Shown here: positions 18,827-28,696 of the stretch, one piece after another
Position numbering within the stretch: position 1 is the first letter of the stretch
Layout: each line of letters starts with the position of its first letter
Assembly (NCBI GenBank): GCA_013215055.1
Contig: JABSRQ010000034.1
Span: 1 to 46,347 of the forward strand
Source of the DNA: Pseudomonadales bacterium
GTDB taxonomy: Bacteria; Pseudomonadota; Gammaproteobacteria; Pseudomonadales; DT-91
Direction: 5' to 3'
Length of the DNA: 46,347 bases
Position numbers and translations under genes: made by a program
Notes under the pieces: model-generated
Told to the model about the DNA's origin: nothing
The model's input: only the letters and a program-made list of their open reading frames with translations
The model's database searches: none

Positions 18827-18874
18827 AAAAAAGCCCTACCTGGCGTTAAGGAAGGCAGAGTGCCAGGCAGGGCT
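18827..18874 (-). terminator. rho-independent terminator after the 76-aa gene
   Basis: The plus strand reads agccctacctggc and, after a 22-nt loop, gccaggcagggct, a 13-bp stem with one mismatch. The T run on the minus strand (aaaaaa at 18827-18832) follows the hairpin. It sits 23 bp past the stop of the small gene and supports that gene being transcribed. Confidence 0.85.
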
Positions 18875-18896
18875 GAAGGTGGGTGGTGATTAATAA

Positions 18897-19127
18897 TTAT
18901 GCCGCACTGGAGATAAAATATTGGGTAGGCTGGCTGCGGCCAAAAGCATCAATAGAGGCATTTTTTAATATCGCTAGCAGGCGGTTGTTATTGTCATAAA
19001 CCACGGTTTTATGCTTTTTGTTCTTAACACGCTGGCCACCAGCCGTGTTAAGGGTCTGTTGAAAAACGCTGCAGCTGACTTGATGTAATTTCTGTTTTTG
19101 ACGTTTGAGTGTAAGTAATTGAGTCAT
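18897..19127 (-). CDS. hypothetical basic small protein
   Basis: A 76-aa protein with no family I recognise. The N-terminal 40 residues are Lys/Gln rich (LLTLKRQKQKLHQ, RVKNKKHKT), followed by YDNNNRLLAILKNASIDAFGRSQ. A taagg sequence 9 bases ahead of the ATG and a strong terminator right after the stop support it as a real monocistronic gene. It is divergent from the PilZ gene with a 225-bp shared upstream region. Its charge suggests nucleic-acid contact, but that is speculation. Confidence 0.55.
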   Translation of the reverse strand: MTQLLTLKRQKQKLHQVSCSVFQQTLNTAGGQRVKNKKHKTVVYDNNNRLLAILKNASIDAFGRSQPTQYFISSAA

Positions 19128-19352
19128 GTCGATATGCCTTATTTCTCTTTATTGTCGTTAACTGGTTTTATATACAGTATAGGTATGTAAAAACAGTTGG
19201 CAAGTTTTTCTGGTTATTTATACAGTGTTTTTTATCTTGCGAAATCTGTGTCTGAGTTGAAATATGGAAATAAGCAAAATATGGGATTCGGACTATGCTT
19301 TTTACAATAAATAACAATAAGGTTGCAGGGTAATGGGAGGCTAGCTTGGGTT

Positions 19353-20102
19353 ATGAGTTCGCTACTTGATAAGCTGAAACTACGAATTAATGCGGTTAAT
19401 CATCCGAACCACAGCATTGTTGTACAGCTGCGCCCGTTATTATCCCAGCCTTCGGTCGAGGCGGTTTTAATTAATCATCCTGATTTACGTTTTTCCAGCA
19501 AGTTATTGCAGCTTGAGTTGGATTATTTAGTGATTGATGAGTTATTACCCAGGCGTAATCATGAGATGTTGGAAAAAGGTGATTACATTCATATTGCCAG
19601 TCGCGCCGAATTAAAGATGGTCAGCTTCAGTTGCAAGGTTGAGGAGGTGATTAAAACGGCAACAGGCTTGCGTTATAAGCTTTTATTGCCAGCTAAAATA
19701 AAAAATAAAAATCGCCGTGAATCGTTTCGGGTACGTTTGAATTCTAATGTTCGGGATGTTATGTCTTTGAGTCTACCGGGGAATCAAATGTTGATAGATC
19801 CACTTATTCGGGATTTATCCACTCAAGGCTTTGGCATGGTATTAAGGACGGCAACACATTTTCAAACCGGTCAGATTATAGAGGATGCCGAGTTAATCTT
19901 GCCGGATGAATCGGTGATTAGGTTTGATTTTATGGTCTGTAGTGTCATTGAGAGTCAGCGTTCAGGGAAGTGCATTTATGGTAATCAGATTATCAGAATT
20001 GATGCGCGTGAGCAGCGTTTATTGGATAACTTTATTGCACAGCTGCAGCGTAGCTCCAGGCGTAAAGATTCTGAGTTGGGTGGTTCGATTTGGCGTAAAT
20101 GA
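19353..20102 (+). CDS. PilZ-domain protein, YcgR-like
   Basis: A 249-aa c-di-GMP receptor of the YcgR type. YcgR proteins slow flagellar motors, or otherwise act on surface behaviour, when c-di-GMP is high. An N-terminal YcgR beta-barrel domain (about 1-115) is followed by PilZ: RRESFRVRL (121-129) carries the RxxxR ligand motif and DLSTQGFG (154-161) the D/NxSxxG motif, so both c-di-GMP-binding elements are intact. The ATG at 19353 was chosen over an upstream TTG because gggagg lies just ahead of it. No flagellar genes are in the window, so its partner is unknown. Confidence 0.85.
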   Translation: MSSLLDKLKLRINAVNHPNHSIVVQLRPLLSQPSVEAVLINHPDLRFSSKLLQLELDYLVIDELLPRRNHEMLEKGDYIHIASRAELKMVSFSCKVEEVIKTATGLRYKLLLPAKIKNKNRRESFRVRLNSNVRDVMSLSLPGNQMLIDPLIRDLSTQGFGMVLRTATHFQTGQIIEDAELILPDESVIRFDFMVCSVIESQRSGKCIYGNQIIRIDAREQRLLDNFIAQLQRSSRRKDSELGGSIWRK

Positions 20103-20126
20103 AAAGGCCGGCATGATGCCGGCCCT
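20103..20126 (-). terminator. terminator hairpin after ybiT
   Basis: A perfect 8-bp stem ggccggca / tgccggcc with a 3-nt loop ends in TTTT on the minus strand, right past the ybiT gene and abutting the plus-strand PilZ stop. The convergent genes probably share it. Confidence 0.8.
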
Positions 20127-20144
20127 GTTAAATCTGTGAATGTT

Positions 20145-21734
20145 TTAAGCTAGAGATTTAGCCAGATACTCTTCGTAAGTACCTTGGAAATCAATCATCT
20201 GATGATCTTTAATTTCAAGTATACGTGTCGCCAGGGACGATACAAACTCACGGTCATGGCTGACAAAAATCAACGTGCCTTCATAGTTATCCAAAGCCAG
20301 GTTTAATGACTCAATGGATTCCATGTCCAAATGGTTGGTTGGCTCATCCATAATCAATACATTGGGGTTTTGCATGATAAGCTTGCCAAACAGCAGGCGA
20401 TTTTTCTCACCCCCAGAACATACGGCAGCTTTCTTTTTCTGATCTTCCGATGAGAACAGTAAGCGACCTAGGGTGGCCCTAACAATTTGATCATCATGTT
20501 CGGGTTTGCGCCATTGGCCCATCCAGTCAAATAAACTTAAATCACCTTCAAAGTCTGCGGTGCTATCCTGTGGGCAATAGCCAAGAGTTGCATTTTCGGC
20601 CCATTTAACCCTGCCTTCGGTAGCTGTGATTTGATTGATCAGGCAGCGTAAAAAAGTCGTTTTACCGACGCCGTTTTCACCAATAACGGCCATACGAGTG
20701 CCGGCTTCCAGTATCAGGTTGCCGTTGTGAAATAAATCTTCATTTTCAAAGCTGTGGCCAATATTTTCAATGGTCACTGCTTGTCTGTGTAGCTTTTTAT
20801 CTTGTTCAAAACGAATAAACGGGTTTACACGACTCGATGGCTTGATATCAATCAGTTCAATTTTTTCCAGGCGTTTAGCGCGTGATGTGGCTTGTTTGGC
20901 TTTGGATGCATTGGCCGAGAAGCGGCTAACAAACTGCTGTAATTCGGCGATTTCGACTTTCTTCTTGGCATTTTGGGATTGCATGCGTTCTCTGGCCTGC
21001 GTAGAGGCAATCATAAAGTCGTCGTAATTGCCTGGGTATACGCGCAGCTCGCCGTAATCGATGTCGGCCATATGGGTGCACACTTCATTTAAGAAATGTC
21101 TATCATGCGAGATGATGACCATCGTGCTTTTACGTTCGTTTAATACACCTTCCAGCCAGCGGATAGAGTTGATGTCCAGGTTATTGGTAGGTTCATCAAG
21201 TAATAAAATATCAGGCTCGGAGAATAGGGCCTGGGCCAGCAATACACGTAACTTCCAACCGGGGGCCACTTCGCTCATCGGGCCAAAGTGAAAGCCTTCT
21301 TCGATGCCTGCACCTAATAATATTTCGCCAGCACGGCTTTCGGCGCTGTAACCGTCCATTTCTGCAAATTCAACTTCCAGGTCGGCAACTTTCATGCCCT
21401 CTTCTTCTGTCATCTCTGGCAGTGAATAGATGCGGTCGCGCTCTTGTTTAATTTCCCATAATTCAGCATGGCCCATAATTACGGTATCGATAACCGAGAA
21501 CTCTTCAAATGCAAACTGATCCTGGCTTAATTTACCCACACGCTCATTAGGGCTGATGGTGACGTTACCGCCAGTGGGTGTCAGGCTGCCATCCATAATC
21601 TTCATGAATGTTGTTTTACCACAGCCATTTGCACCAATCAGGCCATAGCGATTGCCATTGCCAAATTTAACCGAGATATCTTCGAATAAAGGTTTGCTAC
21701 CAAACTGCATGGTAATGTTTGCGGTTGAGATCAC
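20145..21734 (-). CDS. ybiT: ABC-F family ATPase YbiT
   Basis: ABC-F proteins bind the ribosomal E site and tune translation under stress; they have two ATPase domains and no membrane part. The 529-aa protein has Walker [10 protein letters not shown] (about 37-45), [11 protein letters not shown], then a charged linker (about 245-315, the P-site tRNA interaction motif region). The second ATPase follows: [21 protein letters not shown] and [12 protein letters not shown]. In the first domain the LSGG signature is replaced by [16 protein letters not shown], a feature of the YbiT subgroup. It ends against the PilZ gene at a hairpin terminator. Confidence 0.92.
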   Translation of the reverse strand: MISTANITMQFGSKPLFEDISVKFGNGNRYGLIGANGCGKTTFMKIMDGSLTPTGGNVTISPNERVGKLSQDQFAFEEFSVIDTVIMGHAELWEIKQERDRIYSLPEMTEEEGMKVADLEVEFAEMDGYSAESRAGEILLGAGIEEGFHFGPMSEVAPGWKLRVLLAQALFSEPDILLLDEPTNNLDINSIRWLEGVLNERKSTMVIISHDRHFLNEVCTHMADIDYGELRVYPGNYDDFMIASTQARERMQSQNAKKKVEIAELQQFVSRFSANASKAKQATSRAKRLEKIELIDIKPSSRVNPFIRFEQDKKLHRQAVTIENIGHSFENEDLFHNGNLILEAGTRMAVIGENGVGKTTFLRCLINQITATEGRVKWAENATLGYCPQDSTADFEGDLSLFDWMGQWRKPEHDDQIVRATLGRLLFSSEDQKKKAAVCSGGEKNRLLFGKLIMQNPNVLIMDEPTNHLDMESIESLNLALDNYEGTLIFVSHDREFVSSLATRILEIKDHQMIDFQGTYEEYLAKSLA

Positions 21735-21830
21735 AATAATGGCCTGTCTTTATCTGAGGGTGGATTAGTACAAAAAATGATCTGCGTACTATAGGGAGTT
21801 ACGTTACTAAGTGCCAGTTTCTATAGGCGA

Positions 21831-21860
21831 AAAAAAACCGCTATAAAGCGGTTTCTTTTT
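21831..21860 (-). terminator. terminator of tRNA-Phe
   Basis: aaaccgc and gcggttt form a short stem closing a tataa-type loop, and the minus strand ends in a T run (a run of eight A on the plus strand). It lies just past the tRNA 3' end. Confidence 0.7.
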
Positions 21861-21866
21861 GAATAA

Positions 21867-21942
21867 TGGTGCCCGGTCTCGGAATCGAACCAAGGACACG
21901 AGGATTTTCAATCCTCTGCTCTACCGACTGAGCTAACCGGGC
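21867..21942 (-). tRNA. tRNA-Phe (GAA)
   Basis: A 76-nt cloverleaf on the minus strand. It starts GCCCGGTTAGCTCAG and ends with genome-encoded CCA. The anticodon arm is GAGGA-TTGAAAA-TCCTC, so the anticodon is GAA. T-arm GGTTCGATTCC and acceptor pairing GCCCGGT/ACCGGGC are complete. Confidence 0.97.
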
Positions 21943-21994
21943 TTTGAGTGACTGTGTTACTAGCCGTGTGTGGCGTGTCGCTCAAGTGGGGCGT

Positions 21995-22023
21995 ATTAAA
22001 CAGTTTAGTCGTCTTTGAGTCAA
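21995..22023 (-). promoter_or_regulatory. promoter of tRNA-Phe
   Basis: On the minus strand TTGACT (22018-22023) and TTTAAT (21995-22000) are separated by 17 bp. A GC-rich discriminator (acgcccc) follows, typical of stringently controlled stable-RNA promoters. The start would be near 21988, about 46 nt before the tRNA. Confidence 0.65.
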
Positions 22024-22071
22024 GCCTTTCTTTTTAAAAGTTTACATTTTTTAAGTGGTTGAAAGAATTGC

Positions 22072-22344
22072 TTATTTTTCAGGCGGGACATAGCCTTCAA
22101 CCTGTTCAAAATCTGAGCCATCAAAGAATTTTTCCTGTTGTGCCTGTAAAAACTTGCGTGCTTCGGGGTCCATCATCGAAAGCTGTTTCTCATTAATCAA
22201 CATGGTTTGATGTTGAGTCCATTCGCCCCAGGCCTTGGCGGAGATGTTTTTAAGAATATCCTGGCCTTTGGGGCCTGGGTAAGGCGCCCTGGTCAGTGCT
22301 TCCAGTTCTTGTTGGTATTTACGGCAAAAGACGGTGTTGGACAT
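22072..22344 (-). CDS. yggX: Fe(2+)-trafficking protein YggX
   Basis: YggX is a small cytoplasmic protein linked to iron handling and protection of Fe-S clusters from oxidation. The 90-aa sequence starts [19 protein letters not shown] with the conserved Cys7, then APYPGPKGQ and [17 protein letters not shown], all hallmark segments. It is the 3' partner of mutY (44-bp spacing), an arrangement conserved in many gammaproteobacteria and sensible because MutY carries a 4Fe-4S cluster. Confidence 0.95.
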   Translation of the reverse strand: MSNTVFCRKYQQELEALTRAPYPGPKGQDILKNISAKAWGEWTQHQTMLINEKQLSMMDPEARKFLQAQQEKFFDGSDFEQVEGYVPPEK

Positions 22345-22387
22345 TTGTGGAAGCCTTGAAGATGGGGGGTTAAGTAAATAAGCGCAA

Positions 22388-23551
22388 TTATACGGTGAGT
22401 TCCAGCTGTTGTCGGCTGGATTTGCTGTTTAAACGTTTCAGGATTTTTGTTACCGGTGCAGCCAGTCCTACTTCGGCAGGTTGCTCGGGGTTAAACCACA
22501 GAAGGCCGGATTCCATTGCAGCTTTTATCGGTGCAGTTTTATAATCCAATACCAGCACTTGAATATCTAAATGGTAGTGGCTGAAGGTGTGGCGAAAGCC
22601 TGCTTGAAAATGCTGGCTATCCGGCTCGTTTAACCCTAGATGGATTAAATGTCTTTTCAGATTTTTATCGGTTGTGGGATTTTCTGTATTTTCAATGATG
22701 GTTTGTTCACTAAAGCTCCATAAACCCGGCCAAATACCGGTTGTTGGGCGTTGCTGTAATAGCACTTTGTCGCCATGGCGAATCACTAACATGCAGGTCT
22801 CTTTAACCGGTAATATCTTTCTTGGCTTTTTACCGGGGTAACTCTGCACATTATCTTGTTTGTGAGCTTGGCAGTGTTCCTGTACCGGGCATTGAGTGCA
22901 GGCAGGTTTGCTGCGTGTGCATAGCGTGGCACCTAAATCCATCATCGCCTGGGTATAATCATTCACACGTTGAGTCGGTGTGTGGGCTTCGGCGATGCTC
23001 CAGAGTCTTTTTAATACATCACTTTTTCCGGGCCAGCCTTCTACGGCAAATACACGGGCCAATACTCTTTTGACATTACCATCGAGAATAGCGGTGGGCT
23101 GTTTATAGGCAATAGAGCATATCGCCCCAGAGGTCGACTGGCCTATGCCGGGTAATAACATGACGTCTTCTTGGTTTGTCGGGAATTCCCCGTTGAAGTC
23201 TTGCATGATCATCTGTGCGGATTTATGTAGATTCCTCGCGCGGGAATAATAACCCAGGCCCGACCAATGATGTAACACGCTATCGCTACTGGCTTGGGCC
23301 AATGTTTTTACATCGGGGAAGCTTTGCATAAAGCGTTCAAAATACGGAATCACCGTGGCCACTTGGGTTTGCTGCAGCATGATCTCAGAAATCCACACCC
23401 TATAAGCGTTGATATCTTGTTGCCAGGGCAGATGTGTGCGGCCATGAATATCAAACCAGTCTAAAACCTTGTCGGAAAAGTCATCCAGGGTTTCGGCTTT
23501 ACTGAGTTTATTATTGCTGGTGGTGATTAAAGATTTGGGTTTTACGGCCAT
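22388..23551 (-). CDS. mutY: A/G-specific adenine DNA glycosylase MutY
   Basis: MutY removes adenine mispaired with 8-oxoguanine. The HhH domain has EIMLQQTQV with the catalytic Glu, the hairpin [12 protein letters not shown] and the catalytic Asp in [12 protein letters not shown]. The Fe-S loop has Cys-X6-Cys-X2-Cys-X5-Cys within [19 protein letters not shown]-terminal NUDIX-like domain begins about residue 245 ([20 protein letters not shown]) and recognises 8-oxoG. The ATG at 23551 is used; a longer frame to 23620 would overlap the oxidase gene by almost 80 bp and adds no family sequence. Overlap with that upstream gene is 10 bp. Confidence 0.96.
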   Translation of the reverse strand: MAVKPKSLITTSNNKLSKAETLDDFSDKVLDWFDIHGRTHLPWQQDINAYRVWISEIMLQQTQVATVIPYFERFMQSFPDVKTLAQASSDSVLHHWSGLGYYSRARNLHKSAQMIMQDFNGEFPTNQEDVMLLPGIGQSTSGAICSIAYKQPTAILDGNVKRVLARVFAVEGWPGKSDVLKRLWSIAEAHTPTQRVNDYTQAMMDLGATLCTRSKPACTQCPVQEHCQAHKQDNVQSYPGKKPRKILPVKETCMLVIRHGDKVLLQQRPTTGIWPGLWSFSEQTIIENTENPTTDKNLKRHLIHLGLNEPDSQHFQAGFRHTFSHYHLDIQVLVLDYKTAPIKAAMESGLLWFNPEQPAEVGLAAPVTKILKRLNSKSSRQQLELTV

Positions 23552-24657
23552 AAAAGGGTTTCCACATATTCGCCAATGGCGAGGCTCGCAGTGAGACCAG
23601 GAGATTCGATGCCAAAGCATTGTATCAGGTTATTGATGCCATGCTCGAGCGGCCCTGCAATGATAAAATCGGCGGCGGTTTGATTAGGGCCGGTGAGCTT
23701 TGGGCGTATGCCGGAATAATCGGCTTGTAAATCGTCAATGCTTATCTCGGGCAGGTAGCGCCGAATGGCTTTAAAAAAGTGTGCTTTATCTGCAATATTA
23801 ACCGCGTAATCGAGCTTTTCCTTTGCCTCTATATAGTGGGCATCCGGGCCAAATTTTATGCAACCATCGATATTCAGGGTTAAATGTATGCCTAAACCGG
23901 TGTGATTGGCATTAGGCAGTGGGTAAATTAGATGTTTACTTTGATGTTTACCGGTATAAGCGAAATATTGGCCTTTGCAGAGGTAACGTTCAGGCGTCAC
24001 TGGGGCAGGGCTAGCCAGAAGCTGTTGGCTGATAAACTGCGCCTGTAAGCCACAGGCATTAATAAGTTTTTTGCAGCGAATCTGCAAGCTTTGATTATTG
24101 ACATCAAAATGAACAATGAAATCGTGGCCGCTAGCGTCTATTTTAGTAACTGTGTGGTTGGTGAGTACCTGTGATCCATTATCGTGAATGTCTTTTTCCA
24201 GCTGCTGCATAAACGCTGCGGTATCGATAATGCCTGTGTCCGGTGAATAGAGTGCGGCTTGGGCTTTTACTGCAGGGGCCTTTGCCTGTAGTTCTGCAGA
24301 ATTTAATAGCTGGGTATTTATATTCAGGCTCTGTGCCTTGGCCTGTAGTTTATGAAGAGCAGGGATTTCTTCTTTATTACAGGCGACAATCAGCTTGCCG
24401 CAACGTTGATGGGGAATATTATGTTTTTGACAGTAGCTATATAGTAAGTGTTGGCCTTGCAGACAGAGCCTGGTTTTTAAAAAGCTTGCAGGATAATAAA
24501 GCCCTGCATGAATAACGCCGCTATTGCGGCTGCTGATTTCCATGCCGATATGGGCATTTCTCTCTAATACTGCAACCTCGCATCGAGTACTTAATTGGCG
24601 CGCAATAGCCAAACCTACCGCACCTGCACCGATAACGATGCAATCGATATCAGCCAT
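23542..24657 (-). CDS. lhgO: FAD-dependent oxidoreductase, L-2-hydroxyglutarate oxidase-like
   Basis: A 371-aa DAO-family flavoenzyme. LhgO oxidises L-2-hydroxyglutarate to 2-oxoglutarate and passes electrons to quinones. The Rossmann motif GAGAVG (about 10-15) is at the very N-terminus, followed by ERNAHIGMEISSRNSGVIHAGLYYP, a signature of this family, then INACGLQAQ near the middle and YSGIRPKLTGP near the C-terminus. The C-terminal GIESPGLTASLAIGEYV completes FAD binding. It overlaps mutY by 10 bp and the PanZ-like gene by 1 bp, so the three are co-translated. It could oxidise another 2-hydroxyacid; substrate is inferred from family. Confidence 0.75.
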   Translation of the reverse strand: MADIDCIVIGAGAVGLAIARQLSTRCEVAVLERNAHIGMEISSRNSGVIHAGLYYPASFLKTRLCLQGQHLLYSYCQKHNIPHQRCGKLIVACNKEEIPALHKLQAKAQSLNINTQLLNSAELQAKAPAVKAQAALYSPDTGIIDTAAFMQQLEKDIHDNGSQVLTNHTVTKIDASGHDFIVHFDVNNQSLQIRCKKLINACGLQAQFISQQLLASPAPVTPERYLCKGQYFAYTGKHQSKHLIYPLPNANHTGLGIHLTLNIDGCIKFGPDAHYIEAKEKLDYAVNIADKAHFFKAIRRYLPEISIDDLQADYSGIRPKLTGPNQTAADFIIAGPLEHGINNLIQCFGIESPGLTASLAIGEYVETLLWP

Positions 24658-25058
24658 TAAACAGCATAAATAAATTGAGACTCGTTTTGGCTAAAGCCTG
24701 CTTGGAGCAATAGCTGGGTTAGACCTTCATCTACTATACAACTGTTGAAAATAAGCTTTTTAGCGGGGGCTTGCGCCATGGATAGGCGTAATAAGTCTCG
24801 GGCAACATGACGTTGACGGGTGACTTTACGTACACATAGGTGATTTAATTCTATGTGGTTCTCATATTCGGTGAAGCTGATGGCGGCTAATAAACGTGCA
24901 TTAAAGCGGGCGCCATAGAGTGTGATTGCTGGGCTTTTTTCTAGCTCTTTCTCAAGTGCTGTCCAGCGCAGCTCACCGGGGTAATCTAAATAGATTTTAT
25001 TCAGATCAATTAAGTCCTGCTCTGTAGGCTTTTTAATATTTTCCAGTGTTACCGGCAT
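24657..25058 (-). CDS. GNAT-fold protein, PanZ-like
   Basis: A 133-aa single-domain GNAT protein. The fold shows a beta strand IELNHLCVRKVTRQRHVARDLLRL, where the Q/R-X-X-G/A acetyl-CoA loop is RQRHVA rather than the usual QGxGxA/G. PanZ/PanM binds acetyl-CoA to trigger maturation of aspartate decarboxylase; this protein has the size and opening of that group (LIDLNKIYLDYPGELRW). Its stop shares one base with the start of the oxidase gene. Whether it is a sensor or an acetyltransferase is unknown. Confidence 0.6.
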   Translation of the reverse strand: MPVTLENIKKPTEQDLIDLNKIYLDYPGELRWTALEKELEKSPAITLYGARFNARLLAAISFTEYENHIELNHLCVRKVTRQRHVARDLLRLSMAQAPAKKLIFNSCIVDEGLTQLLLQAGFSQNESQFIYAV

Positions 25059-25468
25059 ATTACACTCTTATATCTACGCTGATTTTGTCGGGCGTATTGT
25101 ACTGTGCTGAGCAGTGAGTGCAATGTGACTTTTTTAAACTTGATGTAACGCAAGCGACAGGAATGTGACATAAAATGTCGGGTTTTATGTGACGCAGTTC
25201 GCATAAGTACATTGATGCAACGTTCAAAAAATATCCAGCTGCTATTATCCAGTCCGTTCATCGAGAGTTCCCCTGTTGCAGTGTTCTGGTAAAGAATATT
25301 TACGCTTTTAAGGATGGAAAGTGGAGATTCGATGGTGCTAGTTTTCTGTCTGATATGTCTTGGGGGACATGATGTTCCAATTTACTGTTTTTATTGAAGC
25401 TGTAACTGTTCCAGTTGCACGAAATGCCTGTGTATCTGTCGGCTCTATCTCTGATGTAGGGGCTTAAG
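25059..25468. other. 410-bp divergent intergenic region
   Basis: It separates the PanZ-like gene (minus) from the DUF1631 gene (plus) and must carry promoters of both. It contains an 8-bp inverted repeat, acataaaa (25168-25175) and ttttatgt (25183-25190). A minus-strand open frame of 70 codons covers part of it but shows no family, no RBS and low complexity, so I do not call it. Otherwise I see nothing. Confidence 0.6.
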
Positions 25469-27898
25469 ATGCAACTACGTACAGATTATCATGAATTGAT
25501 CGCTGAATTTTTAGGTGAGCACTTTGATGAAGCTCTGGCGCAGGTGAAAGATAATTGCCTGATGCTGGCCGAATCCTCCAGTTTTTCTTTGCAAAGTGAT
25601 TACTTGGCGATTATTCCACAATTAAAAAATCAACGTGATGTCATGTTGGCTGATTTTTTACAGAAATTTACCCAAATTAACGATGGCTATCCTGGCCCAG
25701 CCAATCAGCAGCCGGTTGCTGATCAGGTGGCAGAACTCAGTTTATTAAATAATCAGCATTTGGAACGTGATATTACCGTGGCCAACTGGGTGAATAAAAC
25801 CCAAATTAAATTGGATGATCAGATTTGGCCTGCCGTTGGGCGTTTGATTGATATGGCCGGTGGAGACTGCGCCGATTATAGCCGCAGCGATATCATACTG
25901 CCGATTTCTCCTTCGGCCTTTGGTGAAGCTTTACAGGCCTCAGTCGGCGAATCTGATTTAGCTTTCCGCTTTCAATTGGTGCTTTATAAAGCCTTTGGCA
26001 AGGCCTTTGAAAAACACGCTGAGGGATTTTATAAAAAAATTAACCGATTATTAGATGATGATGGTATTGCCGTGCCAGTAAGGCCTTCGGCCTATCGTAC
26101 AACCTCGGAACCGGTTTCGGAAAATCCTGAAGACGCTGCTGTTGAGCGTGATGCTGCAGCATCTACTGAAGCTGCTGCATCGGCAGCACCTCAGGCTGGC
26201 GCACAAAACCGGCCGTGGGACGCTCAGTCGCATATGAATGTTTCTCAACAGGTGGAACAGCAATCGTTTCAGCAGGTGTTTAATCAATTACATCAGCAGC
26301 AAGCAAGTGCCGCGATGTCGCAAGATGCAGGGCAACAATCAGAGGCTGATATTCGTACTCAGGTGATTGATGACTTAGGGGGGCAGACCTCATGGAGTAG
26401 CTCACCGGTGATGCAGCAGGTGATGCAAGCTCTGGTCAGTGAAAAAGTGTTTAATCGAATGCAGATGCAGGCATCTGGAAATCAAAGCGCTGCCAGCCAG
26501 GAACACGTTTATGCCGGTGTGCAAACCGCCAGTGGCGTAAGCTACGGTTCGATTCAGCGGGTGGCTGTGGCCTCAGAGCAAACCTTTATTGCCGATGATT
26601 ATTATACCGCCCTGGCCGCAACCCAGGAGCAGGCGATAGAGCCGGCAAAACTGCTGCAGCGTAATAACAATTTAGTGGCTGAGAATGAAGCACAGTTATT
26701 TGCCGCGTTACAGGACCTGGCGATAGATGGTGAGCGCTCCGATATCACCACTGGCGATGCCGATGTGGTGGATTTGGTCGGTTTGTTATTTAAATATGTC
26801 TTGGATGATGGGCAGATTCCGGATAAGGCCAAGACCTTATTAAGTTATTTACATACCCCGTATTTAAAACTGGCCCTGGTGGATGAGGATTTCTTTGTAG
26901 ATGCCTGCCATCCGGCACGGACCTTATTAAATACCTTGGCCAAGGCTGCGACCCAATGGCAGCAAGATTGGCGTATTTATCCACGTATTCAAGAGGCCGT
27001 ACATACGGTGTTATCGGAATATGAACGCGATATAGTGATCTTTGAAAAGGTCTTAAAAGGTTTTGATCAGTTTGAGTCGTCGTTAAGTCAACGTGCCGAT
27101 ATCTCTGAGCAGCGCAGTCAGCAGCAAATGCAGTCAGAAGAATTACGTGAAATAGCGCATACCGAAGCCTGGATTGATATTAATGAGCTCATTCAGGGGA
27201 AACGTCTACCCAAGGTTTTTTATCAGTTTTATAAAGAGTTGTGGTTAGAGGTGATGAGCCTGCAATATATGAGCTGTGCCGGTGAATCTGCCGAATATAA
27301 GCGGCTGTGTTCATTGGCCGTACGCCTGATTAATACGGTGCAAACAAAGTTTTCCAAGTCGAAGATGACAGACGATAAGGCTCGACGTTTTCAGACATTG
27401 CGTAATGATTTAATGCGCGACCTGGCTGAGACGTTAAAACTCAGTGGCATCTCGTTGTTGGAGGCGCAGCGGTATTTCAAATTGATGCGTCAAATTCAGC
27501 AGCTGGCTTTTGATGGTTATCCGTTGCAGTTGATGGCCGATGATGAGACGCAAGAGCTTAAGCCTGTTGAATCTGCAAAGCCTTCTATTGAAGAAGAACG
27601 GGTAAGAGCACATCTTTTAACCGTACCTTTTGGTACACACTTTGAGTTTGTTGATGCTGGCATCTCTCAGAAATTAAAGCTGGCCTGGTATAACCCCAAA
27701 AGCCAGCGTTTTATGTTTGTGAACCATGCAGGGGTTAAAAATCGGGTAGTGTCATTGCAAGATTTAGCTGAAAATATACTCTTAGGTCAGGCTGAAGAAG
27801 TGAAGGAAGAGAAACGCAGCTTCTTTGAACGTGCGCTGGAATCGATTATGATGACTTTTGCGTTGAATAAGACCGCTGAGCCTGAATTGGCGATGTAG
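25469..27898 (+). CDS. DUF1631 family protein
   Basis: An 809-aa cytoplasmic protein of the large, poorly characterised DUF1631 family common in gamma- and betaproteobacteria (sometimes misannotated as thymidine phosphorylase). The N-terminal part (1-190) has a helical domain with SDIILPISPSAFGEAL. A Gln/Ala/Ser-rich low-complexity linker spans about 215-345. The C-terminal half is mostly helical, with LLFKYVLDDGQIPDKAKTLLSYLHTPYLKLALVD, a hallmark stretch broken here for length, and ends with a region (about 705-765) resembling a PilZ-like beta domain (WYNPKSQRFMFVNHAG). Function unknown. A strong gggg RBS precedes the ATG. Confidence 0.85.
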   Translation: MQLRTDYHELIAEFLGEHFDEALAQVKDNCLMLAESSSFSLQSDYLAIIPQLKNQRDVMLADFLQKFTQINDGYPGPANQQPVADQVAELSLLNNQHLERDITVANWVNKTQIKLDDQIWPAVGRLIDMAGGDCADYSRSDIILPISPSAFGEALQASVGESDLAFRFQLVLYKAFGKAFEKHAEGFYKKINRLLDDDGIAVPVRPSAYRTTSEPVSENPEDAAVERDAAASTEAAASAAPQAGAQNRPWDAQSHMNVSQQVEQQSFQQVFNQLHQQQASAAMSQDAGQQSEADIRTQVIDDLGGQTSWSSSPVMQQVMQALVSEKVFNRMQMQASGNQSAASQEHVYAGVQTASGVSYGSIQRVAVASEQTFIADDYYTALAATQEQAIEPAKLLQRNNNLVAENEAQLFAALQDLAIDGERSDITTGDADVVDLVGLLFKYVLDDGQIPDKAKTLLSYLHTPYLKLALVDEDFFVDACHPARTLLNTLAKAATQWQQDWRIYPRIQEAVHTVLSEYERDIVIFEKVLKGFDQFESSLSQRADISEQRSQQQMQSEELREIAHTEAWIDINELIQGKRLPKVFYQFYKELWLEVMSLQYMSCAGESAEYKRLCSLAVRLINTVQTKFSKSKMTDDKARRFQTLRNDLMRDLAETLKLSGISLLEAQRYFKLMRQIQQLAFDGYPLQLMADDETQELKPVESAKPSIEEERVRAHLLTVPFGTHFEFVDAGISQKLKLAWYNPKSQRFMFVNHAGVKNRVVSLQDLAENILLGQAEEVKEEKRSFFERALESIMMTFALNKTAEPELAM

Positions 27899-28020
27899 TT
27901 CGCTAAGAGGTCTTGCCGAGAATCAATAGCTCGAAAAGCTGAGTTCTGATTGTATTTACGATATACTCCCTGGCACTTATTGCAGCGCCAGCTGCATTGT
28001 TACTGCAAGTGGAATCTTCT

Positions 28021-28614
28021 ATGACTCAACGTACAGCCACCGTCAGCCGTGATACGCTGGAAACACAAATTTCTGTCAGTGTTAATTTAGATGGCACAGG
28101 TGTTACCAAATTTGATACCGGTGTGCCGTTTTTAGAGCATATGATGGATCAAATCTCCAGACACGGTTTAATCGATTTAGATATCCATTGTAATGGCGAC
28201 TTACATATCGATTTTCATCATACGATGGAAGATATCGGTATTACCTTGGGCCAGGCTGTAAGCAAGGCGATAGGTGATAAAAAAGGTTTAACCCGTTATG
28301 GCCATGCCTATGTGCCGCTGGATGAATCTTTATCTAGAGTCGTGATTGATTTTTCTGGCCGTCCGGGGCTGGAATTTCATTGCAAATTCACCCGTGCATC
28401 CGTGGGTGGCGTCGATACCGAATTGTTTTATGAGTTCTTCCAGGGCTTTGTCAATCATGCCGGGGTTAGCATGCATATTGATAATATCCGTGGCAAAAAC
28501 ACCCATCATCAAATTGAAACCATTTTTAAAGCCTTTGGCCGTGCGTTACGTATGGCGTTGACGATAGATCAGCGTGCGGTGGATATGATGCCGTCTACCA
28601 AGGGTTGTTTATAA
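28021..28614 (+). CDS. hisB: imidazoleglycerol-phosphate dehydratase
   Basis: HisB converts imidazoleglycerol phosphate to imidazoleacetol phosphate in histidine synthesis. This is the monofunctional 197-aa form without the N-terminal histidinol-phosphatase of enterobacterial HisB. Metal-binding His clusters are visible: [11 protein letters not shown] and GKNTHHQIE, plus [14 protein letters not shown] near the N-terminus. The ATG at 28021 is chosen over one at 27997 because the family begins at TATVSRDT. hisH follows after 82 bp. Confidence 0.95.
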   Translation: MTQRTATVSRDTLETQISVSVNLDGTGVTKFDTGVPFLEHMMDQISRHGLIDLDIHCNGDLHIDFHHTMEDIGITLGQAVSKAIGDKKGLTRYGHAYVPLDESLSRVVIDFSGRPGLEFHCKFTRASVGGVDTELFYEFFQGFVNHAGVSMHIDNIRGKNTHHQIETIFKAFGRALRMALTIDQRAVDMMPSTKGCL

Positions 28615-28696
28615 GCCGCGGTAAAACCTCTATCGGGTGCTAATCGGCACCCTTTATCTGTATTAAGTATCAAGCTCATCAAGAAAGAGTTAAATC

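Noticed and set aside
19323..19352. TTG start for the PilZ gene
   Set aside because: The RBS gggagg lies inside the region between the TTG and the ATG at 19353, favouring the ATG.
23552..23620. Longer N-terminus for MutY
   Set aside because: The extra 23 residues overlap the upstream oxidase gene and do not look like MutY; ATG at 23551 starts just ahead of family sequence.
25168..25190. acataaaa/ttttatgt inverted repeat
   Set aside because: Short, A/T-rich and alone; such repeats occur by chance in a region of this composition, so it is noted only inside the spacer entry.
25049..25261. 70-aa minus-strand open frame upstream of the PanZ-like gene
   Set aside because: No RBS, no recognisable family and it occupies the region expected to hold divergent promoters.
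28635..28652. gggtgc/gcaccc hairpin between hisB and hisH
   Set aside because: Six-base stem with only three T after it; too weak to call a terminator, and the genes appear to form one operon.
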